DNA of 64,000 nucleotides from Leptospira congkakensis (GTDB lineage Bacteria > Spirochaetota > Leptospiria > Leptospirales > Leptospiraceae), in contig NZ_RQGQ01000017.1 of the NCBI RefSeq assembly GCF_004770265.1, positions 248,001 through 312,000 of the forward strand, written 5' to 3'. The translations under genes and the position numbers were made by a program. Of this stretch, positions 7,867-16,823 are shown in pieces. Position 1 is the stretch's first letter. Each line of letters starts with the position of its first letter. Under the pieces are notes generated by a model. The model was given only the letters and a program-made list of their open reading frames with translations. It was not told where the DNA came from and searched no databases.

Positions 7867-9579
7867 ATGCACGGGGAAGAGTCGCTATTACAAGACATCG
7901 GTCTTAGTATTATTTTCGCTACAGTCTTAAGTCACATTGCCAGAGTCCTCAAACAACCGTTAATTTTAGGTTACATTATCGGTGGGGCTATGCTCGGCAA
8001 GGAAATGGGTTTTGAGCTTGTCACCAATGAAGCCAGTATCGAACTCATTTCGGAAATTGGACTCATCCTACTACTTTTCATCATCGGATTAGAAATCAAC
8101 TTGGCTGAACTCGCAAAAATGGGTAAGGCTATGTTCACTCTGGGAATCCTTCAGTTTACTCTTTCCGTTGCCTTTGTATATTCCGTGTTTCCTTTTTTCG
8201 GGCTGTCGATCGGTTCTGAAAAATTCGATCTCCTTTACATTGCCGTTGCACTCTCCCTTAGTTCTACACTAATCGTTGTTAAGTTACTACAGGACAAAGT
8301 TGAAATCAACACCCTCTCAGGAAAACTAACCGTAGGGGTTTTGGTTTTCCAAGACATCTGGGCCATTTTGTTTATGGGGGTACAACCTAACTTAAACAAC
8401 CCTGAAATCTTAAAAATTCTCACTTCTGTTGGAATCATTGTTTTACTCATTGCCTTTAGTTTTAGTGTCAGTCGTTATGTTTTAGCCAAATTATACAAAG
8501 CCTGCGCGAGTAGCCCGGAACTCATTCTTTTAACATCAATTATGTGGTGTTTCTTTGTTTGTGGGATCGCAGGTAAAGTGGGACTATCCAAAGAAATGGG
8601 TGCTCTTGTTGCCGGTATGAGTATTGCCGCTTTCCCTTATGGTGCTGATGTTATCTCCAAACTGATTGGTATCCGAGACTTTTTTGTGACTCTATTCTTT
8701 GTGGCTCTAGGACTAAAAGTACCTCTTCCTAGTTTGGAAGTCATCGGACTATCAGCAGCTATCATCACGCTTATGTTGTTTGTAAGGATGATTACCATTG
8801 CTCCCGTCATCATCAAACTCAACAAAGGGGTTCGAAATGGTTTTTTAACTGCACTCAACCTAGCACAGATTTCAGAGTTCTCTCTCGTGATTTTAGCATT
8901 AGGTGCTGGATTCGAACACATCACTCCAAAACTACAAGCGGTGATTTTAACTTCGACCATCATTGCATCAGTTCTCTCCACATACATCATTATGTATAAC
9001 CATAATATCGCAGCGACCTTTGAAAGATTACTCGCTCGTGTAGGAATTTCTGATCAAACGGAAGAATCTGGAAAGGATGATAAATCAGGTCACGGTGGGC
9101 ATGGAGGACATGGTGATGGAATGGTGCGAGACATCATTGTCCTTGGTTATTTCCGCATTGCACGTGCTTTTGTGGAATACTTAGAAGACTTATCTCCGTC
9201 CCTTATCAAACGGATCATCATTGCTGATTACAATCCTGCTTTTAAGGATGAACTCACAAACAAAGGATTCCAATGGGCCTATGCCGACCTTGCCCATCCA
9301 GATTCTTTATCTCATATTGGCCTTCATGACGCTTCGATGGTCATCTGCACCATTTCTGACTCGTTCTTAAAAGGAACCAATAACAACCGTTTGCTTTCTA
9401 CCCTTAGCAAACTCGCTCCGAACGCAAAAATCATTCTCACCAGTGATGAACCTGGCGAAGCAAAAAAGTTAGTGGCGGATGGAGCCCAAAAAGTCATCAT
9501 CCCCGGGGTGATTACCGGAGAGTTTTTGTATGAATATATCTCTCGAGGGATGAGAAATAACGAAAGAGAAGTATCGTAA
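7867..9579 (+). CDS. KefB-like cation/proton antiporter with RCK domain
   Basis: 570 residues. Residues 1 to about 385 form the CPA2-type antiporter with roughly 12 membrane helices (for example LILLLFIIGLEINLAEL near 69-85 and AVALSLSSTLIVVKLL). A Gly/His linker (GHGGHGGHGDG, about 409-419) could bind a metal or be a flexible hinge. Residues about 421-570 are a TrkA-N/RCK nucleotide-binding domain whose dinucleotide motif reads VLGYFRIAR, degenerate from GxGxxG. Such proteins exchange K+ or Na+ for H+. The gene has a good ribosome binding site (AGAAGG) and is followed by the A+T-rich insertion. Confidence 0.88.
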   Translation: MHGEESLLQDIGLSIIFATVLSHIARVLKQPLILGYIIGGAMLGKEMGFELVTNEASIELISEIGLILLLFIIGLEINLAELAKMGKAMFTLGILQFTLSVAFVYSVFPFFGLSIGSEKFDLLYIAVALSLSSTLIVVKLLQDKVEINTLSGKLTVGVLVFQDIWAILFMGVQPNLNNPEILKILTSVGIIVLLIAFSFSVSRYVLAKLYKACASSPELILLTSIMWCFFVCGIAGKVGLSKEMGALVAGMSIAAFPYGADVISKLIGIRDFFVTLFFVALGLKVPLPSLEVIGLSAAIITLMLFVRMITIAPVIIKLNKGVRNGFLTALNLAQISEFSLVILALGAGFEHITPKLQAVILTSTIIASVLSTYIIMYNHNIAATFERLLARVGISDQTEESGKDDKSGHGGHGGHGDGMVRDIIVLGYFRIARAFVEYLEDLSPSLIKRIIIADYNPAFKDELTNKGFQWAYADLAHPDSLSHIGLHDASMVICTISDSFLKGTNNNRLLSTLSKLAPNAKIILTSDEPGEAKKLVADGAQKVIIPGVITGEFLYEYISRGMRNNEREVS

Positions 9580-9613
9580 TTTTTTCGGAAAGAATGGATT
9601 AGAATTAAATGGT

Positions 9614-9633
9614 CTCTGTTAAAAAAAACAGAG
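9614..9633 (+). repeat. Hairpin at the left edge of the defence insertion
   Basis: CTCTGTT at 9614-9620 pairs with AACAGAG at 9627-9633 around six A residues. It lies 34 bases after the antiporter stop. No T-run follows, so it is weak as a terminator. CTGTTATGCG at 9647-9656 follows; the GTTAT core recurs at 12008-12012 at the far side of the nuclease gene. Confidence 0.45.
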
Positions 9634-9680
9634 GCTCGGTTCTATGCTGTTATGCGAAATTTTTGAATTTAAACCGGAAA

Positions 9681-11960
9681 ATGAATAATTATGATTTCTT
9701 AATCCTATCTCCAATAGAATTCGAAAACTTAACGCGTGATCTAATTCAAAAAAAAGAAAATGTTTTTATCGAAAGTTTCAAAAGTGGGAGGGATAACGGA
9801 ATTGATTTAAGGTATGCAACACCAAATTTAAATAATGTTATCATTCAAGCCAAAAGATATGAATCTTATTCAAATCTTTTAACTAATCTTAAAAAAGAAA
9901 TTAAAAAAGTAAGAATATTAAATCCTAATAGGTATTTAATTTCCACGACTGTCGGCTTAACACCAAAAAATAAACAAGAAATCCAAAATCTATTTAAACC
10001 TTATATACGTGAAACAGAGGATATACTAGGAAAAGATGACCTAAACAATCTACTTAGTTTAAACAATGATATCGAATTAAAATATTATAAACTATGGCTT
10101 TCGAGTTCAACAGTCCTAGACAGACTACTAAATAATCGCATCTATAATTATTCAGAATTTGAGCTTTCAGAAATGAAAGACCAAATGAAAACCTACGTCC
10201 AAAATGAAAGTTTCAGCAAAGCTATCAAGATTATAACGGAGTATAAATATGTAATCATTTCAGGAATTCCAGGGATAGGAAAAACCACATTAGCCAGAAT
10301 AATTTCTCTTCATTTTCTATCAGGTGATTACGATGAATTTATATTTTTAAGTGATTCAATTGATGATGGATATACATTATTTCATGAAGAAAAAAAACAA
10401 ATATTCTTCTTTGATGATTTCTTAGGAAAAAATTTCCTTGATGCAAAACAAAAACCAAATGAAGAAAGCAAAATAATCAAATTCATAGAAAGGATCAAAA
10501 GAAGTAACAATAAACTTCTTATTTTATCAACAAGAGAATATATATTAAACCAAGCGATCTCATCTTACGAAGTTTTCAGAATCAATAATATTGAAATAGC
10601 AAAATGTATTCTCGACCTTGATTCCTATACTAATGTTATAAAAGCGCAAATTCTTTATAATCATCTATTCTTTGCAGGGATTCCAAAGAATCACTTAAAT
10701 AACTTAGTAGATCCAAAAAACCATCTAGGAATAGTTAAACACAAAAACTATAATCCACGAATAATAGAGACCTTAATAAAAAGAAAAATTTGGAATTCTT
10801 GCGCACCCAATGAATTCTCAAAAAATATTATTATCTTATTAGATAATCCTGAAAGCGTCTGGCACTACGCATTTGAAAATTCTATAAATAAATATTCCCA
10901 ATATACGCTATTAATACTCCTAACGCTTGGCTCTCCAGTAAAAATAGAAGACCTAGAAGAGGCATTAATCTCATTTCTAGAAATCAATATAAATAAAATT
11001 CATCTTCCTGTAGACTTAATTCTTGTAAAAAGATCCCTAAAAGAATTGGAAAACACATTTATCAAAATTCAAAACGATAGCGCTACCACAATAGCAGTTG
11101 ATTTTCAGAACCCATCAATCATTGATTTCTTATTGAACTACTTAAGAGACAAAACAGAAATAATAGAAAGTCTTATGGATAGTTTTATTTTCGAAAATCA
11201 ATATTTCAATATTTTTGACACCACCCAAGATGGATCAGTATCAAATAAAAAAATCATTTTGTCCGAAAAAATCCAAAAAAATGCATTCGAAAAGATAAAG
11301 AAAAATATAGAAATACTTAAAAATTGCATATTAACGCGAGTAAATATTGGAGATACCGGTAGATTTCTTTGGAAAAACTTAAACTCAAATAGATATAGCT
11401 TTTTAACCAGAATCTATAAAGATTTCAATATTCCAGATATAGAAAAAGAATCCTTTATCAAAGAAGAATTCATCAAACTACTGTATCCAAATAAATTAAA
11501 CTCTTATGAACATAATTTATATATCCAATTATTAAAAGATCTAAAATTAGAAAACTTAGATGAAGAACGAATTATAATTACATTTCTGCAAACTATTCGC
11601 GATCTACATCAATTAAAATACTTCAAAGAATTCGCAGAACTATTCCCCATAAAGTTTGACGAACATGTAAAAAAAGAAACCTTCTATACCTATATATCTA
11701 ACTTAGTAAGTGAAGAAATACAAAAAACGGATGGATTATTCTTTGATTCCTTAAAAGAAGAAATTGAAAAAGTTGAATCAACTTTTAATCTAAACCTAGA
11801 AGATCAACTTTACGAATTAGCAGAGAAAATAACTGACTACGAAGAATTTGTTGAATCTCAAATTGAAAGGTACATTGATGAAGAATCTGAAAATCAATAT
11901 AATCCAATGAGCGAAGATCAAACAATAAGCGAAATTTTTAACAGTTTTGACGAAAGATAA
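9681..11960 (+). CDS. Mrr-like nuclease fused to STAND NTPase, probable anti-phage protein
   Basis: 759 residues from ATG 9681; the open frame runs back to 9609 but MNNYDFLILSPIEFENL is the natural start of the domain. Residues 1 to about 130 are a restriction-endonuclease-like fold: a Glu in EFENL (about 14), D42 in GIDLR and QAK at 56-58, the PD-(D/E)xK active-site pattern of Mrr enzymes. Residues about 160-420 are a P-loop NTPase with Walker A GIPGIGKTT (195-203) and Walker B IFFFDD (241-246), of the STAND type seen in sensor ATPases. The C-terminal 340 residues are helical, probably a sensor. In known families this architecture senses phage proteins and cuts DNA. The gene is visibly richer in A+T than its neighbours and flanked by palindromes, suggesting acquisition. 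Confidence 0.75.
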   Translation: MNNYDFLILSPIEFENLTRDLIQKKENVFIESFKSGRDNGIDLRYATPNLNNVIIQAKRYESYSNLLTNLKKEIKKVRILNPNRYLISTTVGLTPKNKQEIQNLFKPYIRETEDILGKDDLNNLLSLNNDIELKYYKLWLSSSTVLDRLLNNRIYNYSEFELSEMKDQMKTYVQNESFSKAIKIITEYKYVIISGIPGIGKTTLARIISLHFLSGDYDEFIFLSDSIDDGYTLFHEEKKQIFFFDDFLGKNFLDAKQKPNEESKIIKFIERIKRSNNKLLILSTREYILNQAISSYEVFRINNIEIAKCILDLDSYTNVIKAQILYNHLFFAGIPKNHLNNLVDPKNHLGIVKHKNYNPRIIETLIKRKIWNSCAPNEFSKNIIILLDNPESVWHYAFENSINKYSQYTLLILLTLGSPVKIEDLEEALISFLEININKIHLPVDLILVKRSLKELENTFIKIQNDSATTIAVDFQNPSIIDFLLNYLRDKTEIIESLMDSFIFENQYFNIFDTTQDGSVSNKKIILSEKIQKNAFEKIKKNIEILKNCILTRVNIGDTGRFLWKNLNSNRYSFLTRIYKDFNIPDIEKESFIKEEFIKLLYPNKLNSYEHNLYIQLLKDLKLENLDEERIIITFLQTIRDLHQLKYFKEFAELFPIKFDEHVKKETFYTYISNLVSEEIQKTDGLFFDSLKEEIEKVESTFNLNLEDQLYELAEKITDYEEFVESQIERYIDEESENQYNPMSEDQTISEIFNSFDER

Positions 11961-11967
11961 AAAATCG

Positions 11968-12013
11968 TATAACGGTAATTAAACGTTTTTTTCGAGAAGG
12001 TTAGTCCGTTATA
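11968..12013 (+). repeat. attC-like imperfect palindrome
   Basis: TATAACGG at 11968-11975 pairs perfectly with CCGTTATA at 12006-12013. Inside lie weaker partially complementary stretches (TAATTA, GGTTAGT). Outer 8-bp arms ending in AAC and GTT with a 30-base interior resemble the R''/R' layout of integron attC sites. It falls exactly between two genes that both look foreign. The match to the attC consensus is incomplete (GTTATAA against GTTRRRY), so a plain hairpin is possible. Confidence 0.4.
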
Positions 12014-12021
12014 AGCACCTT

Positions 12022-12474
12022 ATGATAAAATGCCCAAAATGTAATATCCAACTAAATTCGATCAAAACGAATTACGGAAAACTGATGATTTGTGATAAAT
12101 GTTTCGGACATTATTATTTTGAAAATACATTAGAACTTTTATTTAACGATTCAATTTGGAAGGAAGAAAAAGAAAATTCGAATGTTTTTAGATCACCTTT
12201 ACTTTGCCCTAAATGCAAAAAACAAATGAAATTACACAAATTTTCAGAAAAGTATAACGCTGTTGAAATTGACATCTGCTCAGATTGTAAGATCCTTTGG
12301 CTCGATTTTAATGAAATTGAAGATTTAAAATTAAATAAAAAGGTTAACAAAAACACCTTAAACAAAACGAAGAATACTATATCCAATACAGAAATTAACT
12401 ATATTCTAAGCATAACTAAGTTAGATGAAAAATTAAAAGAAGCTAAAAATATTAAAAAAGCACCGCAGAATTAG
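12022..12474 (+). CDS. Zinc-ribbon (zf-TFIIB-like) protein
   Basis: 150 residues. Two CxxC pairs near the start (CPKC at 4-7, CDKC at 24-27) form one zinc ribbon. A second follows with CPKC near 59-62 and CSDC near 87-90, then LWLDFNEIEDL, the hallmark of the zf-TFIIB family (C..C-W-L-D-x-x-E). The last 45 residues are Lys/Asn-rich. Function of such proteins is poorly known; nucleic-acid or protein binding is plausible. It is A+T-rich like the nuclease gene before it and has no clear ribosome binding site, only the palindrome end just upstream. Confidence 0.7.
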   Translation: MIKCPKCNIQLNSIKTNYGKLMICDKCFGHYYFENTLELLFNDSIWKEEKENSNVFRSPLLCPKCKKQMKLHKFSEKYNAVEIDICSDCKILWLDFNEIEDLKLNKKVNKNTLNKTKNTISNTEINYILSITKLDEKLKEAKNIKKAPQN

Positions 12475-12525
12475 TTAATAAAATCGAAACAGAAAGTCAT
12501 TACAATCAATTCTTAAATAGAGGAA

Positions 12526-12597
12526 CTTCCAATTTCTTGAATATAATTTCTATATTGACTAAAATCTTCACAAGAGATTAAAGAAATATGTTGGAAG
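12526..12597. terminator. Nested hairpin between convergent genes
   Basis: CTTCCAATTTCTT (12526-12538) pairs with AAGAAA (12581-12586) plus TTGGAAG (12591-12597), with a 4-base bulge. A second small hairpin, AATATA/TATATT (12540-12556), sits inside. The structure fills the gap between the zinc-ribbon gene and kdsB, which converge, so it may stop both transcripts. There is no long T-run. It also marks the right edge of the A+T-rich insertion. Confidence 0.35.
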
Positions 12598-12602
12598 AAA
12601 CT

Positions 12603-13343
12603 CTAAATCAAACCCTTCTCTTTAAAATCCCGAATCACCACTTCTAAATCGGCAGGGGAATCCACACCCAAGTTGGCTTTATCCGAAAGATAAACCCCGA
12701 TCGTTGATCCATTCTGCAAAGCACGAAGTTGTTCTAAAGATTCTACCGTTTCCCAATCGGAAGCCGGCAGATGGTTATAATTCATTAAAAATTCTCTTTC
12801 ATAGGCATAAATTCCTAAATGCCGATGATAGGTTGCCTCTCCTTTAAAAGAAGCGGGGATGGGTGAACGAGAAAAATAATTAGCACGGCCGTTTCTGTCA
12901 AAGACCACCTTTACTTTGTTAGGATCTTTTGGGTCTTCTGTGGAGGTAAAGGGAACAGCTGCTGTGGTCATTTCCCAATTTCTATGTTTGGTTTTTAAAT
13001 CCAAAACTCCATCGATGAGTTTGGGTTCCATCCCAGGTTCGTCGCCTTGGATGTTGAGAATGATTCCGTAGTCAGGAAATTTTTCTGCCACTTCGATGAT
13101 ACGATCGGTTCCTGTAGGATGGTCGGGACTTGTGAGAACCGACTCACCGCCAAAAGCAATGACAACATCATGGATTCGTTTGTCATCTGTGGCGACCACC
13201 AAACGGTGGATTGATTTAGAAAGGGATGCGTGGTGGTAGGTCCACTGGATCATTGGTTTTGTGCCAATGAGGGCCAGTGGTTTTCCGGGAAGTCTCGTGC
13301 TCGCGTAACGAGCAGGGATCACACCGAGGATTTGGTCGGACAT
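12603..13343 (-). CDS. kdsB: 3-deoxy-manno-octulosonate cytidylyltransferase
   Basis: 246 residues, the usual KdsB length. The enzyme activates Kdo with CTP to CMP-Kdo for lipopolysaccharide core synthesis in the cytoplasm. The N-terminal IPARYASTRLPGKPL is the CTP-binding loop, and NIQGDEPGM near residue 99 and FSRSPIP near 156 are conserved in the family. It is last in the flbD-motA-motB-fliL run, four bases after fliL, so it is probably transcribed with the stator genes. That link between motility and LPS genes is by position only. Confidence 0.93.
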   Translation of the reverse strand: MSDQILGVIPARYASTRLPGKPLALIGTKPMIQWTYHHASLSKSIHRLVVATDDKRIHDVVIAFGGESVLTSPDHPTGTDRIIEVAEKFPDYGIILNIQGDEPGMEPKLIDGVLDLKTKHRNWEMTTAAVPFTSTEDPKDPNKVKVVFDRNGRANYFSRSPIPASFKGEATYHRHLGIYAYEREFLMNYNHLPASDWETVESLEQLRALQNGSTIGVYLSDKANLGVDSPADLEVVIRDFKEKGLI

Positions 13344-13347
13344 AGTC

Positions 13348-13875
13348 CTAGTTTACCAAGAACTCGGTAAAGTAAACCTCTTTGATTTTTCCATTGGTCA
13401 AAATATGATTTAAGTGAGCTTTGAGTTCTTCACGTAAATCCAATTGGTTGGTAATGGATTTTAAATCGTCTTTTGTTTTTCTTGCAATGACTAAGTTAAT
13501 GATGTTTTGCATTTGAGCCACACGTGCTGCCAGTTCCGCAGAAAGAGCAGGTTGTCCAGATTCAAATCCAAGAGACATTTTTAACTTAACAAAATGTGAT
13601 TCGCCAACATCAGAAGTATTCACTCTAAATTCTTCTTGAAATGTGTAAACTTCCAAAGGAGGGGGAGCTTTCACAAGAGAGATATTCTTTTGTTGTTTAA
13701 ACACACTTGTTGCCGTTTTTTGAGCAACAAACATCGATATAACGGTTACAATGATAATCCCGAAAATGGCAGCAGCAATGTACAATAACCATTTGACAAT
13801 GGGGGACATCCCTGCAGAGGCGGAACTACCTTCGGCTAACCCACCTTCTTCTTCATCTACTTCACGGTCACCCAT
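13348..13875 (-). CDS. fliL: Flagellar basal-body-associated protein FliL
   Basis: 175 residues. An acidic N-terminal tail is followed by one membrane helix (about 28-50, WLLYIAAAIFGIIIVTVISMFV) and a periplasmic domain with the FliL features: YTFQEEFRVNTSD, then HFVKLKMSLGFE, and a C-terminal VYFTEFLVN. FliL surrounds the stator units and supports torque. It starts one base after motB ends. In spirochaetes the motor is periplasmic and very high in torque, and FliL is required for full function in studied species. Confidence 0.92.
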   Translation of the reverse strand: MGDREVDEEEGGLAEGSSASAGMSPIVKWLLYIAAAIFGIIIVTVISMFVAQKTATSVFKQQKNISLVKAPPPLEVYTFQEEFRVNTSDVGESHFVKLKMSLGFESGQPALSAELAARVAQMQNIINLVIARKTKDDLKSITNQLDLREELKAHLNHILTNGKIKEVYFTEFLVN

Positions 13876-13876
13876 G

Positions 13877-14707
13877 TTAAAATTCTCCTTCTACATTTGT
13901 TTCAGTGTTCGGCAAACGAGTGTCAGGTAAACCATACTTACTTTCCCCTGGCGCACGTTTAGTAGACTTCTCGGTTAGGATGATGATATCCACTCTACGG
14001 TTGAAAGCTTTGGCTTCCGGTGTACCTTCATTTTCCAATACAAGAGGTCTGTAGGATCCAAAACTTACAGCTTGGAACCAACTTGGTTCAATTTCTTCTG
14101 AATTGATCATAAAAACGGTAGCATTGATTGCCCTTGCTCCCGCCAAATCCCAGTTATTGATATATTCACGTTCTTCACGACCGGGACGATTCACTGGATT
14201 CACAGCATCATCATCGCTATGTCCTTCCACGCGAACAAATCGTTCGAGTCCTTTGATAAGACCTGCTGCTTTTCGTAATGTCTCACGAATAGAGGGTGTC
14301 ATGATCGCGGAACCTGGATAAAAATAATCAGCACCCACAAGCGAAATGACAAGTCCTCTTTCGTTTTCAGAAATTCGAACTTTTCCTGCTTCTACTTCTG
14401 GTTTAAATACTTCATGTGCATCTTTTTTTGCTTTGGAAAGGTTACGTCCTACTACTTGAGAAGGAAGGGACTCAATTTGCATTCCCATCTCTTCCAAAGA
14501 TCCTTTCGATAGTGTTTGTCCACCGGTGAAAAATCCTGTAGTGGATTTGAAGGCAGATAAAATGATCTGCATCTCCTTTGCATCCGTTTTACCCGTTGTA
14601 TACAAAAGGATAAAGAAACAAAGGAGAAGTGTCACCATGTCCCCGTAAGTTGCCATGAACTCGGGAACTTTTTGGATGCACTCAGGACATTTTTCTTTCT
14701 TAGCCAT
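13877..14707 (-). CDS. motB: Flagellar stator protein MotB
   Basis: 276 residues. The single membrane helix near residues 15-38 contains the proton-carrying Asp in TYGDMVTLLLCFF. The plug/linker region follows, then an OmpA-like peptidoglycan-binding domain (about 150-255) with RVEGHSDDDAV and a later FNRRVDIIIL. MotB anchors the stator to the cell wall and forms the H+ channel with MotA. The C-terminal tail after the OmpA domain is basic then acidic, and probably disordered. Nine bases separate it from motA. Confidence 0.94.
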   Translation of the reverse strand: MAKKEKCPECIQKVPEFMATYGDMVTLLLCFFILLYTTGKTDAKEMQIILSAFKSTTGFFTGGQTLSKGSLEEMGMQIESLPSQVVGRNLSKAKKDAHEVFKPEVEAGKVRISENERGLVISLVGADYFYPGSAIMTPSIRETLRKAAGLIKGLERFVRVEGHSDDDAVNPVNRPGREEREYINNWDLAGARAINATVFMINSEEIEPSWFQAVSFGSYRPLVLENEGTPEAKAFNRRVDIIILTEKSTKRAPGESKYGLPDTRLPNTETNVEGEF

Positions 14708-14716
14708 AACTAAAAA

Positions 14717-15499
14717 TTAATCTCCGTCGTCTTTCAATGCAGTTCGTTCTGCAGGAGTTAAGAAACTTGCAAGTTTCTCTTTTACAATTCGTGGGTTATC
14801 CCCAGATTGAATGGATAAAGTTCCTTCCACCATGACTTGTTTGATCACAAGTTCATCTTCTGATCGTCGTGTTAGTTTTCTAACAATCGGTGCTGCAAAT
14901 AAGTTCTGAGCAAGTGACCCGTATAATGTGGTAATAAGAGCTGTCGCCATACCTTGTCCAATGGCACTCGCGTCCCCACCACCTAAGTTCTTTAACATCC
15001 CCACAAGACCCACAAGGGTCCCAAGCATCCCGAACCCTGGCGCAAAACCAGCGTAAGCATCCCACCAAGAGCGACCATAAGCATGCCTTGTGGCCGTGTT
15101 CCCAATTTCGGTTTCCATAATATTTCGAACAAGTTCAGGGTCAGTTCCATCCACTACGAGTTGGATTCCCTTCTTTAAAAATTCTTCAGGAAGTTCGTTG
15201 ATATCATCTTCTAAGGCAAGTAAACCTTCACGACGTGCTTTTTCAGAAAAACTAACTAGTGTCGTAATGAGTCCTGGTAAGTCTGAGGGAGGATTTTGGA
15301 AGGCTTTTTTAGTAACTGCTCCCACTCCAATAGTAGAAGTCCATGGGAAGGAAATGATCGTAGCGGCGGCAGCACCACCAAATGTAATCATTACTGAGGG
15401 AATGTCGATAAGGTCGGTTAGTGCAAGACCCCCCGAAACAACCCCAAGTAACATCAAGGCCGCTCCTAGGGCCAAACCAATGACTGTAGCTATATCCAT
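14717..15499 (-). CDS. motA: Flagellar stator protein MotA
   Basis: 260 residues with four predicted membrane helices: two near the N-terminus (3-55), two near 150-205 (GFGMLGTLVGLVGML and GMATALITTLYGSLAQNLFAAPI). The large cytoplasmic loop between carries the charged residues that contact FliG. Conserved Pro and Gly in the APGFGMLGTLVG segment match the family. Length and gene order flbD-motA-motB-fliL are as in other spirochaetes. MotA forms a ring around MotB that powers rotation. Confidence 0.95.
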   Translation of the reverse strand: MDIATVIGLALGAALMLLGVVSGGLALTDLIDIPSVMITFGGAAAATIISFPWTSTIGVGAVTKKAFQNPPSDLPGLITTLVSFSEKARREGLLALEDDINELPEEFLKKGIQLVVDGTDPELVRNIMETEIGNTATRHAYGRSWWDAYAGFAPGFGMLGTLVGLVGMLKNLGGGDASAIGQGMATALITTLYGSLAQNLFAAPIVRKLTRRSEDELVIKQVMVEGTLSIQSGDNPRIVKEKLASFLTPAERTALKDDGD

Positions 15500-15502
15500 T
15501 TC

Positions 15503-15721
15503 TTATGTTTCCTCAGGCCTACTCTGTTGGACTCGCGGGAGACCATGGATCCTAGTCTGATAGGTTACCACTTTTTCCAAAACTTCCGAAACAGCCTCTT
15601 GTACAATGAATTTCTTCTCATTCACAAGAGTGATGATCGTATCTGGATTTGCTTCGATGGTCTCAATTAAATCTGCATTGAGAACAAACTCCGCACCTTT
15701 GAGTCGATGTAAAATGACCAA
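15503..15721 (-). CDS. flbD: FlbD-family flagellar protein
   Basis: 72 residues. The opening MVILHRLKGAEFVLNADLIETIE and the following PDTIITLVNEKKFIVQE are typical of the small FlbD/SwrD family (PF06289), found beside motA in spirochaetes and Firmicutes. In Bacillus the homologue SwrD raises motor power. It lies three bases before motA and is the first gene of the stator operon. Its start is 22 bases after the glycosyltransferase stop on the same strand, so the operon may begin further upstream. Confidence 0.88.
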   Translation of the reverse strand: MVILHRLKGAEFVLNADLIETIEANPDTIITLVNEKKFIVQEAVSEVLEKVVTYQTRIHGLPRVQQSRPEET

Positions 15722-15743
15722 GAGATCCCCCTTTCAGAGATTT

Positions 15744-16823
15744 CTATTTATGTCTATCGACTACCTTTCGAATTTCGCTCACGAATTTTTCTTCAGTAAA
15801 TCGATTGATGGAATTTTGGAAATCCCCGCGTTTGAAATGGATCTTTTCTGCCCTTTGGATGGCATCATTTAAGGATTTTACCGTCTGTTCTTTGAAAAAT
15901 ACCCCGGTTCTGTCTTCTTTAACCGATTCTAAGGCACCTCCTTTCCCAAAGGCGATGACAGGAGTGGCATAGGCCTGCGACTCAACAGGGGTGATCCCGA
16001 AATCTTCCATCCCTGGAAAAATAAACCCGCGGGCTTTTTTGTAGAGTTCCACCACTTCCGTACGAGGAAGGCCCTTTTTCCAAAGGATGTTTTTGGGAAG
16101 ATTTTTGACTAGTTTCCCCTCTTCCTGCCCCCCACCCACAAGGATGAGTGGTTTTCCGTTTTCGCGGAATGCTTCTATAGCGAGATCAATTTTTTTATAA
16201 GGTGCAAAGGCTGAAACCATCAGATAATAATCATCTTTAGAAACATCATTCACTCGAAAGTCTTGGGGCAAACATGGTGGATAAACAATTTTATAATCAC
16301 GGCGATAGTATTTTTGAATCCTACGTCCCACAAAATGCGAGTTACATGTGAAATAATCCACTCGGTTGGCCGAAGCCGCATCCCAAGTGCGAAGGTAATT
16401 AGCAATGGATTGTAAAAGAAAAAACTTAAATCCTTTTCGGCCTGGAAAATAATCGTAATACATATCCCAAACGTAACGCATTGGGCTATGGATATAACTT
16501 AAATGAAAAGTATCCGGATGAGGGATGACCCCTTTGGCAACACAATGTGAGGAACTAATCACTACATCATAACCTTTCAAATCCAAAGATTCAATGGCAG
16601 TGGGGAAAACCGGTAAATAATAACGATAGTATTTTTCTTTAAAAGGAAGATTGTTTGTGAAAGTTGTTGTGATCTTTCTATTTTCAATCCTATCGTTTAG
16701 TTTGCCTTTGGAATAAAAAAGTGTAAATAAATCCGCTTCTGGAAATGCTTTTAATAAACTATCGAGTACTATTTCTCCACCGCGCATACCGGTGAGCCAA
16801 TCATGTATAATTGCAACTTTCAT
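15744..16823 (-). CDS. Family 4 glycosyltransferase
   Basis: 359 residues with a GT-B fold. The N-terminal IHDWLTGMRGGEIVLDSL is the acceptor-side glycine loop; the C-terminal half has FAPYKKIDLAIEAF, LVGGGQEE and the GT4 signature GMEDFGITPVESQAYATPVIAFGKGG with its E-x7-E pair. HSPMRYVWDMYYDYFPG in the middle is common in LPS or O-antigen glycosyltransferases. Sugar donor and acceptor are unknown. It overlaps the upstream MCE gene by one base (TAATG), so the two are coupled, and precedes flbD. Confidence 0.88.
   Translation of the reverse strand: MKVAIIHDWLTGMRGGEIVLDSLLKAFPEADLFTLFYSKGKLNDRIENRKITTTFTNNLPFKEKYYRYYLPVFPTAIESLDLKGYDVVISSSHCVAKGVIPHPDTFHLSYIHSPMRYVWDMYYDYFPGRKGFKFFLLQSIANYLRTWDAASANRVDYFTCNSHFVGRRIQKYYRRDYKIVYPPCLPQDFRVNDVSKDDYYLMVSAFAPYKKIDLAIEAFRENGKPLILVGGGQEEGKLVKNLPKNILWKKGLPRTEVVELYKKARGFIFPGMEDFGITPVESQAYATPVIAFGKGGALESVKEDRTGVFFKEQTVKSLNDAIQRAEKIHFKRGDFQNSINRFTEEKFVSEIRKVVDRHK

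Noticed and set aside
9609..9680. Extended N-terminus of the Mrr-STAND protein
   Set aside because: The extra residues are encoded by a hairpin and spacer region; the nuclease domain begins naturally at the ATG at 9681.
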